Part shown: positions 55,703-61,901 of the stretch, piece by piece
How the letters are laid out: each line of letters starts with the position of its first letter
Position numbering within the stretch: position 1 is the stretch's first letter
Assembly: GCA_963790435.1 (NCBI GenBank)
Contig: CAWBOI010000006.1
Span: forward strand, 124,001-188,000
Reading direction: 5' to 3'
Length of the DNA: 64,000 nt
Source of the DNA: Ilyomonas sp963790435
Lineage (GTDB): Bacteria; Bacteroidota; Bacteroidia; Chitinophagales; Chitinophagaceae
Notes under the pieces: model-generated
Told to the model about the DNA's origin: nothing
The model's database searches: none
Seen by the model: only the letters and a program-made list of their open reading frames with translations
Program-made: the position numbers and the translations under genes

Positions 55703-56113
55703 ATGCCGAAGGTTTCTATTTTCAGAGTTGAGCATTTTAATGCAGCGCATCGTTTGTTTTTGCCACAATGGAGTGATGAACAAAATATGGCTGTATTTGG
55801 CAAATGCAGCAATCCCAATTATCATGGTCATAATTATAAACTGATTGTAAAAGTAACCGGCGAGCCCGATGCAAAAACCGGCTTTGTAATTGATTTAAAA
55901 GTGCTGAGCGACATTGTAAAGCGGGAAGTGTTGATAAGGTTCGATCATAAAAATTTAAACTTAGATACCGAAGAATTTAAACACATCAACCCAACGGCAG
56001 AAAACATTGCCGTTGCCGTTTACAATTTGTTACGCGACAAAATAGGAATGGAAATGGACTTAAAAATTACCTTGTATGAAACCGAAAGAAACTACGTGGA
56101 ATATCCGGCCTGA
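55703..56113 (+). CDS. 6-carboxytetrahydropterin synthase-like protein, copy 2
   Basis: Same length and order of motifs as the preceding gene (FNAAHRLF, FGKCSNPNYHGHNYKLIVKV, TGFVIDLKVLSD, DHKNLNLDTEEF), but with different residues in the surrounding loops. About half of the positions agree by eye. It overlaps the folE start by 38 bp, so folE translation is probably coupled to it. The second copy may have shifted substrate (for example a tetrahydropterin synthase). Confidence 0.92.
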   Translation: MPKVSIFRVEHFNAAHRLFLPQWSDEQNMAVFGKCSNPNYHGHNYKLIVKVTGEPDAKTGFVIDLKVLSDIVKREVLIRFDHKNLNLDTEEFKHINPTAENIAVAVYNLLRDKIGMEMDLKITLYETERNYVEYPA

Positions 56114-56804
56114 TGAGGAAAAGAAAGAGCTGGAATTGAGCGATATAACCATTGATGAAATAGGCGAGGAGCACATTACCACATCCATCAATACGCCTTT
56201 AAAAGAAGATGCGTTTATGAAGAGCGATGAAGAAAAAATCGCCATTATCGAAAAGCACTTTGCTGCTATCATGGATACGCTGGGTTTAGATTTATCGGAT
56301 GACAGCTTGCGTGGCACACCTAAGCGTGTTGCGAAAATGTATGTGCAGGAAATTTTCAGCGGATTGAATCCTGTAAACAAACCCGCTGCAACCTTGTTTG
56401 AAAACAAATACAAATACAACCAGATGCTGGTTGAAAAAGACATTTCGTTTTACAGCAATTGCGAGCATCATTTTGTGCCCATTTATGGTAAAGCGCATGT
56501 GGCTTATATCAGCAGCGGTAAAGTGATTGGCTTGAGCAAACTCAACCGTTTCGTTCAATATTTTGCCAAACGTCCGCAGGTACAGGAGCGGCTTACGGTA
56601 CAAATAGGCAAAGAACTGCAACAGGTTTTATCAACTGATGATGTTGCCGTTATTGTTGATGCGCGACACTTGTGCGTTGCCAGTCGGGGTATTAACGATA
56701 CGAGTTCGGCAACCGTTACCGCTTTTTACGGCGGTAAGTTTAAAGAAGAAGCGGTAAAGCATGAGTTTTTGAAATACATTGATATGAAAACAACGGATGC
56801 ATAA
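56076..56804 (+). CDS. folE: GTP cyclohydrolase I
   Basis: Makes 7,8-dihydroneopterin triphosphate from GTP, the shared precursor of folate and of QueD substrates. Motifs: FSGLNPVNKPAATLFENKYKYN, FYSNCEHHFVPIYGKAHVAYI (zinc Cys/His), VIGLSKLNRFVQYFAKRPQVQERLT and LCVASRGI (third zinc Cys). The start at 56076 gives a 47-residue N-terminal extension with ELSDITIDEIGEEHITTSI that is typical of Bacteroidota enzymes; it lies inside the queD-like frame. Confidence 0.95.
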   Translation: MKPKETTWNIRPDEEKKELELSDITIDEIGEEHITTSINTPLKEDAFMKSDEEKIAIIEKHFAAIMDTLGLDLSDDSLRGTPKRVAKMYVQEIFSGLNPVNKPAATLFENKYKYNQMLVEKDISFYSNCEHHFVPIYGKAHVAYISSGKVIGLSKLNRFVQYFAKRPQVQERLTVQIGKELQQVLSTDDVAVIVDARHLCVASRGINDTSSATVTAFYGGKFKEEAVKHEFLKYIDMKTTDA

Positions 56805-56978
56805 ACATGAATTTTGAGATAAAAAAACCGGCATTTCCAAACCCTTTTTTCTTTCATTCATCAAAGTTGATTAGCCAGTTTTATAGCTTTTTATAGTGAT
56901 TTTTCATTCGCCAAATTCTGTTAACTGGCATAGTTGTTGGCAATGGGCGGCGATTCTTTCACGCTAAAATAAAAATCT

Positions 56979-57314
56979 ATGAAAAAGCTATTAACTGGAA
57001 GCGTTTTTGTTATTGCCGCTTTTTTAATTCATGCCGCCGGCAACGACACAGCAAAAGCTATGAGCGAAAAATCAAGTATCGCATCCCTTTCTTTCAATGA
57101 TACTCTTCCCCGAAAAGACACCACGCGCAAGGATTCTTTGCAATATGGAGCAATGAATTTGTCCATGTTTGATACGCTTCCGAAAAAAGACACAACGAAG
57201 AAGGACACTATGTTTTCATCGGCCGTTGCTTATCGTCTAATTGGAGATACAATTCCCAAAAGAGATACCACTAAAAAAGACACCTCGTTTCAATCATTGG
57301 CTTTCAACAGATAA
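56979..57314 (+). CDS. Small secreted protein with DT(L/I)PK(R/K)DTT repeats
   Basis: 111 residues: signal MKKLLTGSVFVIAAFLIHAA, then three copies of a 14-residue-type unit (FNDTLPRKDTTRKDSL, MFDTLPKKDTTKKDTM, IGDTIPKRDTTKKDTS) separated by about 20-residue linkers. No hydrophobic core is visible, so it is likely unstructured; charge is alternately acidic and Lys/Arg rich. The role is unknown; related short repeat proteins appear in Chitinophagaceae. Confidence 0.7.
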   Translation: MKKLLTGSVFVIAAFLIHAAGNDTAKAMSEKSSIASLSFNDTLPRKDTTRKDSLQYGAMNLSMFDTLPKKDTTKKDTMFSSAVAYRLIGDTIPKRDTTKKDTSFQSLAFNR

Positions 57315-57440
57315 CAGTTCGTTGTTCTGCTCAAAGTCAAGCTAAACAAAGCTTTTGTACTGTCGCATAAAATTGCGGCAAAAACAAAGGCTTTGTTTTT
57401 TGTTATCATTTTCACTCTGTATAAACCAAAACTGCAGCGG

Positions 57441-57448
57441 TATCTTTG
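57441..57448 (+). promoter_or_regulatory. -7 box of comB
   Basis: TATCTTTG matches TAnnTTTG; 6 nt then ATG 57455. Confidence 0.55.
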
Positions 57449-57454
57449 CCATTG

Positions 57455-58186
57455 ATGAGCCAACAAAACCAGCACTCTCTTCTCACGGTGCTTACTCCCC
57501 GCTTATTAGATTTATACGATATAAAAAACAGCGTGGTTGTTATCATTGATATATTCCGGGCTACGTCAACCATTGCAGCAGCTTTGTTTAATGGCGCCGA
57601 AAGAGTAATACCTGTTGACAACATTGAACAATGTATTGCTTTGGGCAAAAATTTAAATGCCATTACTGCCGGAGAACGCGATGGCAAAATAATAGCTGGC
57701 TTGCAATATGGTAACTCACCTGCTGAATATCACCGCGAATTTATTGAAGGCAAAACCTTGGTTTTGACCACTACCAATGGCACCAAATTGCTTCATATGG
57801 CATTGGCAAAAGGAGCCACTGATATTGTTACCGGCTCGTTTCCCAATCTGTCAGCAGTTTGCGATTTTTTGATGAAAGCGGATAAAAATGTAGTGTTAGG
57901 TTGTTCAGGCTGGAAAGACCGTTTTAACTTAGAAGATACCTTATTTGCCGGTGCGGTTGTAAGTCGTTTACAACAACATTTTACCATTCATTGCGATGCG
58001 AGCTTGATGGCTGAAGATATGTACAGGTTGCATAAAGATAACCTGTATCAATTCATACAAAAAACAACACACTGGCACCGGCTTGCAGGTTATGGGTTAG
58101 AGAAAGATTTGGAATGGTGTATCAGTGAAGATGTTGCAAACGTGTTGCCGTTTTATAGAAACAATCAGTTGGTGGCTTTGCAATAA
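57455..58186 (+). CDS. comB: 2-phosphosulfolactate phosphatase family protein
   Basis: Start at ATG 57455 (MSQQNQHSLLTVLTPRLLDL); the ORF upstream is translated from the promoter. Family motifs: VVVIIDIFRATSTIAAAL, LTTTNGTKLL, LGCSGWKDRFNLEDTLFAGAVV and CISEDVANVLPFY. ComB dephosphorylates 2-phosphosulfolactate in coenzyme M biosynthesis in archaea; in Bacteroidota the family has an undetermined substrate, so the symbol is a family name only. Confidence 0.88.
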   Translation: MSQQNQHSLLTVLTPRLLDLYDIKNSVVVIIDIFRATSTIAAALFNGAERVIPVDNIEQCIALGKNLNAITAGERDGKIIAGLQYGNSPAEYHREFIEGKTLVLTTTNGTKLLHMALAKGATDIVTGSFPNLSAVCDFLMKADKNVVLGCSGWKDRFNLEDTLFAGAVVSRLQQHFTIHCDASLMAEDMYRLHKDNLYQFIQKTTHWHRLAGYGLEKDLEWCISEDVANVLPFYRNNQLVALQ

Positions 58187-58306
58187 TGCTGTAAAAAGTA
58201 AGGCAAAACCAAATGTTGTTTTTATTGTTTGAGAATAAGTTGAATGAGAATAAACAAAGAAATAATACCATTTTGAAATAGGCGGCAGTACATCACTGGC
58301 GCCACA

Positions 58307-58339
58307 AACGCTGACAGAGTTTCAAACCCAGTCAGCGTT
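58307..58339. repeat. Inverted repeat with 9-bp arms
   Basis: AACGCTGAC (58307-58315) pairs with GTCAGCGTT (58331-58339); the loop AGAGTTTCAAACCCA can extend the stem by six further pairs with one mismatch. A common Bacteroidota-type intergenic hairpin, between comB and the convergent YdeI-like gene. Confidence 0.65.
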
Positions 58340-58390
58340 ATATCATGTCGGCCAATTGAAAAAGGTATAAAAGGCAATTGAAATTCGTGC

Positions 58391-58437
58391 AAAAACAAAA
58401 ACAGTCCCAACAAATTGTTGGGACTGTTTTTGTTTTT
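58391..58437. terminator. Bidirectional terminator formed by an inverted pair of the dispersed word
   Basis: Perfect 23-bp arms (58391-58413 and 58115 + 300 = 58415-58437), nearly without a loop. The left end is GCAAAAACAAA (58389-58399) and the right end TTTGTTTTTG(T), its inverted copy lacking only the last base. On the bottom strand the stem follows the YdeI-like gene stop and ends in a T-tract. Confidence 0.9.
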
Positions 58438-58450
58438 GTTATAAATTATT

Positions 58451-59098
58451 TTATTTATCTGCTAACGCTAAAGCATTCATGCCTTCCAATAATTTTTGCT
58501 GAACGGCTTCCAATCTTCTTTTTTTGGTATCAGCACGTTTGGCATCTTCAATTGAGCTTACCAAATCTTTTTGGTCATCTACAGAAAGCGATTTAAAAAA
58601 ATCTTTTGCCTTTTTATGTTTTACAAAGAATATCTCCAGTTCGGCCGGCAGCTTGATTAATTTTCTATCGAAATCTTCATTGTCTCTGCTTTCATCATCA
58701 TTTGCCTGAATGGCAACATCCATCTTTTTAAAACAAATTGCCATCCAAACATGATCTAACGGAACCTGGCTGTCAATTTCGTAATCGTGGTCGAACAAAA
58801 CCTGCCAGCTACAATCGCGGTTTAAATCTGATACAATTTTACTGGTTGTTTTTGGATATGCAATCCAAAGTTTGCTTTCAAGATGCAAAGCCGGAAACAC
58901 GTCGCTTAAAATAGCGCACATTTGGTTTTGATGAATCGCAAACAATAAAGCAAAATCAATCTTTCGGGTTCGTAGGAGCGGTGTTACATTTTTGGCATAA
59001 GCTAATTTGGCAAATTGTTTTTCAATAGAAGAAGGAAGACCTTGGATAAGAACATTTTTTTCATCTATCAGGTTAAGCTTTTCAATCATACTTTGCAT
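58451..59098 (-). CDS. YdeI/OmpD-associated family protein
   Basis: The start at 59098 (MQSMIEKLNLIDEKNVL) is preferred over the frame start upstream, which reads through a hydrophobic non-conserved stretch. Residues 1-110 are unassigned; the C-terminal part (LPAELEIFFVKHKKAKDFFKSLSVDDQKDLVSSIEDAKRADTKKRRLEAVQQKLLEG) is the YdeI/OmdA domain linked to bacteriocin resistance in enterobacteria. The molecular role in Bacteroidota is not known. Confidence 0.8.
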   Translation of the reverse strand: MQSMIEKLNLIDEKNVLIQGLPSSIEKQFAKLAYAKNVTPLLRTRKIDFALLFAIHQNQMCAILSDVFPALHLESKLWIAYPKTTSKIVSDLNRDCSWQVLFDHDYEIDSQVPLDHVWMAICFKKMDVAIQANDDESRDNEDFDRKLIKLPAELEIFFVKHKKAKDFFKSLSVDDQKDLVSSIEDAKRADTKKRRLEAVQQKLLEGMNALALADK

Positions 59099-59207
59099 AG
59101 ACATACACCTTGTAGTAAGCAATAAAAGGTAAGCAAAGGTATAACAATCTGCTGCAAATGCAATAGAGAATAAGTGTTTTTGTTGCAAATAATCCTTAAA
59201 ATTGAAG

Positions 59208-60023
59208 CTATCCCTGAACCGGACGATAGTATTTCAGGGCTTCCGGCATCAATTGTTTAAGCTTTTCAATACGGTCTGCATCAGCCGGATGATCACTCAA
59301 AAATACAGGCGGCTTCGACGAACTGTTACTTAAGGCTTGCATCCGCTGCCAGAAAGGAATGGCTTCCTGCGGATTATATCCTGCCAAAGCTGCGAAAATC
59401 AATCCGTAATGGTCGGCTTCAAATTCTTGCTTGCGCGAATTGGGGAGCAGTACGCCCACTTGTGCAGTTGGTGCATACACTGTATTGAATATGTTTACTG
59501 CTTGCGGGTTGTTATCAATGCTTAACAAACCACTGCCTAATTCCTGAATTCCGGCTGCCAATAATTGCTGGCTCATGCGTTCTCTGCCATGTCCGGCAAC
59601 AGCATGGGTAATTTCATGACCTAATACAATAGCAAGTGCTGCTTCATTCTGCGTTACAGGTAAAATTCCTGTGTAAACAACAACCTTACCACCAGGCATA
59701 CACCAGGCGTTTACTTCCTTACTATCTATCAAATTGAATTCCCATTGGTAGCCATTCAAGATATTAGACTGTCCTTTTTCGGCATAATATTTTGTGATGG
59801 CAGCTGCAATGCGCGAACCTACACGCCGCACCATTTCTGCATCACGACTGGTGCCTGTGCTTACTACTTTATTCTGAGAAAGAAACTGCACATATTGTGT
59901 TTTGGCAGTGGCTTCAACCTGGCTTTCGGAAACGAGGCTCAATTGATTCCTGCCGGTGATTGCGTTGTGCGTGCAGGCCGATAAAAGTACAGCCACAGAG
60001 AAAATAAAAACTGAAAAACGCAT
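59208..60023 (-). CDS. M48 family metalloprotease, lipoprotein
   Basis: Lipoprotein signal MRFSVFIFSVAVLLSAC. The M48 core contains the zinc motif HEITH (GHEITHAVAGHGRERM), the upstream WCMPGGKVVVYTGILPV and the downstream third ligand region EFEADHYGLIFAA. Close in organisation to LoiP/YggG and BepA-like periplasmic proteases that control outer-membrane protein assembly. 271 residues; the TPR part of BepA is absent. Confidence 0.93.
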   Translation of the reverse strand: MRFSVFIFSVAVLLSACTHNAITGRNQLSLVSESQVEATAKTQYVQFLSQNKVVSTGTSRDAEMVRRVGSRIAAAITKYYAEKGQSNILNGYQWEFNLIDSKEVNAWCMPGGKVVVYTGILPVTQNEAALAIVLGHEITHAVAGHGRERMSQQLLAAGIQELGSGLLSIDNNPQAVNIFNTVYAPTAQVGVLLPNSRKQEFEADHYGLIFAALAGYNPQEAIPFWQRMQALSNSSSKPPVFLSDHPADADRIEKLKQLMPEALKYYRPVQG

Positions 60024-60385
60024 AGCTGAATTTTTGCTTTTGGTTTTGTCAATATTTGTACCAAATGGCTGAGCCTGTTGAGATTGTCAGAATGTTGATA
60101 ACTGTTAGAAATTAGAAAAGCAGGTTGAAAACAAACAGAAACCATTTTAGTTTATAGAAATGCTTTTTTCATTTGCCGGAAGGTTTTGTTTTTGCACCTA
60201 TTTTTTTCTTTGAAATAAAAAAGGCAGTATTAGACAATACCGCCGTTGCTAACCTATGAAAAACACCTTCTTTTACTGTCCCAACGAACAGTTAGTATCT
60301 TGAATAATTGTAATCTTGTTTCAGACAGCAATAATACGTTGCAATAGTATCATTCGTTTCTACAAGCGATTAAAAGTAGATTAAA
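60024..60385. other. Intergenic gap with one dispersed word
   Basis: 362 bp without a supported gene. It has one exact word, TTTGTTTTTGC (60185-60195), and a degenerate one (TTTTGGTTTTGTC near 60039). A weak hairpin GGCAGTATTAGACAATACCGCC (60221-60242) is present. Both neighbours are on the bottom strand. Confidence 0.6.
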
Positions 60386-61222
60386 TCAAACCGGCTGCAA
60401 TGTGTTTACCCGTGTTGTTTGCTTTCCCGCATTCTTGATTTCTTCAATTTCTGCTTTGTATTCGGGCCATATTTCTTCATCAATAATGGCTTCACCCTCT
60501 TTCGATTGGTTACCAGTGAGCGGTGCAACGGAATATGCTTTTAACTGATCGGAATGAACCTGGTAGTTCAAAATTTCGTCAAGTTGCTTTTGCGTGCTGT
60601 TGGGATTCAGCCAAACTTCTTCCATGTCTCTTCCAATTACCAATGGCATACGATAAGGATTGTCGCCACCATTGTGTATCGCGGTTAGTAAATCATTGGC
60701 AACGATGGTAATCATGCTGTAAGTGGTTATAGTTTTTTTATTTTCTCTGTCATACCAACGTGAATATAGGGCAGGAACAGCAAACAAAGCTTTGCGGTTC
60801 GTTTTTACAAGAAAAGGCACACTCACTTTGGTTTTTAAAAGTGCACCGGTTTTCTTGTTGTACTTATCAAAGTGATGATGCTCGAAATAATAAGAGCATG
60901 GAATCAAACAACGCTGTTTTTTCTTTAGCAACGGTTCATACAGTTTGGATTCATACACCGTTTCTGAACGGATATTGACAAGATTAGAAGCAGCCGTAAC
61001 GGCTTCTTTAAACGTATGCTTCCAGGCTGGAAGGATGCCCCAAAAAGCATCTACAGAAATATTGCTTCCTTCTTCATTACGCAGAATAATGGGCAAACCT
61101 GCCGTCAATGCAGACTGCATGTAAGAAGTAGCATAAACATCTTCATAGCTCTTACTGCTATCAATGTTCCAACGCGTAATGTGTTGTTCTTTATCTGGTG
61201 TATAACCTTTGTTTCTGCACAT
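60386..61222 (-). CDS. SOS response-associated peptidase (SRAP/HMCES family)
   Basis: Cys2 (MCRNKGYT) is the residue that forms a covalent DNA-protein crosslink with abasic sites in single-stranded DNA. The SRAP core shows LVNIRSETVYESKLYEPLL, CLIPCSYYFE (with the catalytic Glu), LFAVPALYSRW and a His-containing segment before YRMPLVIGRDMEEVWL. 278 residues, full length. Operon with the upstream small gene (9-bp gap). Confidence 0.95.
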   Translation of the reverse strand: MCRNKGYTPDKEQHITRWNIDSSKSYEDVYATSYMQSALTAGLPIILRNEEGSNISVDAFWGILPAWKHTFKEAVTAASNLVNIRSETVYESKLYEPLLKKKQRCLIPCSYYFEHHHFDKYNKKTGALLKTKVSVPFLVKTNRKALFAVPALYSRWYDRENKKTITTYSMITIVANDLLTAIHNGGDNPYRMPLVIGRDMEEVWLNPNSTQKQLDEILNYQVHSDQLKAYSVAPLTGNQSKEGEAIIDEEIWPEYKAEIEEIKNAGKQTTRVNTLQPV

Positions 61223-61231
61223 TAGATAAAG

Positions 61232-61624
61232 TTAGGAGAATTTTCTCTCAATTGTTTTCCCAATAGCTTCGGAATGTTCTGTTTTGCCTTTGCCTTTTTC
61301 AATCCATCCAATGCCATTTGCATAATCAATTACAAGTATGGCTTTAGCAGGATTCAATTCTTTTTCATCAGGGTAAATTTCTTCCAGTTGTTCGTCTATG
61401 AGAGAAGACCATTCCTCCGGTTCAATCGTCGGATATTCTGATTGGTCCGTATGTTCTTCACCTGCAAACACATAATAAGCTGGCGCAACGCCCTTTCCTT
61501 CACCCATCCATTGAATAACAACCTTGTGCTTCTGCCCGTTAATTTGGTAAGAAGCTTTGAATGGCTGATCGGGAAAGAAAGTTTGAAACTTATCAAACCT
61601 CTTATCTTCAGGAAGATGACTCAT
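61232..61624 (-). CDS. Hypothetical protein upstream of SRAP (130 aa)
   Basis: Acidic, soluble protein with MSHLPEDKRFDKFQTFFPDQPFKASYQINGQKHKVVIQWMGEG near the N terminus and a W/E-rich middle (TIEPEEWSSLIDEQLEEIYPDEKEL). No family recognised. It is 9 bp upstream of the SRAP gene on the same strand, so it may act in the same process. Confidence 0.6.
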   Translation of the reverse strand: MSHLPEDKRFDKFQTFFPDQPFKASYQINGQKHKVVIQWMGEGKGVAPAYYVFAGEEHTDQSEYPTIEPEEWSSLIDEQLEEIYPDEKELNPAKAILVIDYANGIGWIEKGKGKTEHSEAIGKTIERKFS

Positions 61625-61901
61625 ACGACCTTTGTTTTAGCGTATAAATGAGAAGGTAAAGGTAAAAGAAAGAGAAAACCTTGCCTACGCTGATTCTTTT
61701 AGCAACTCTATTAAACAAATTCTTTTTGTCGCCTAACTCCTTTAACCGATTGTTATAAACGAAATAACAGACCAACCTTGACAAAAAAATGCACAAAAAC
61801 AAAGATTGCTTGTTGTTGTCTGCTATTGCATAGCTCTTAAATATAGAAGTTGAGTTACGATGATGTAATGATATTTGATCTGATTTAATAATAACAATTC
61901 A

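Larger units (their letters stand above)
1570..60195. repeat. Dispersed 11-mer GCAAAA(A/C)CAAA, 39 exact sites
   Basis: Top-strand sites (first base): 1570, 2252, 3587, 7206, 9588, 11215, 11825, 13385, 14899, 16018, 17395, 19620, 20024, 27430, 38134, 40989, 45015, 48707, 50775, 52381, 55024, 57378, 58203, 58389. Bottom-strand sites, as TTTG(T/G)TTTTGC: 2464, 6144, 6171, 13176, 20731, 22980, 25852, 34916, 43189, 44058, 45741, 46518, 54001, 55753, 60185. Twenty-six have A at the variable position, thirteen C. Sixteen are inside genes. A spaced form GCACAAAA(A/C)CAAA occurs near 12549, 35983, 40266, 40755, 61791 and, on the other strand, near 32814 and 54421. Upstream flanks are A-rich. Function unknown. 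Confidence 0.85.

Noticed and set aside
1570..60195. The 11-mer as a strand-polar segregation or Chi-type word
   Set aside because: The 24 to 15 strand split has no consistent polarity in this window; this can only be settled genome-wide.
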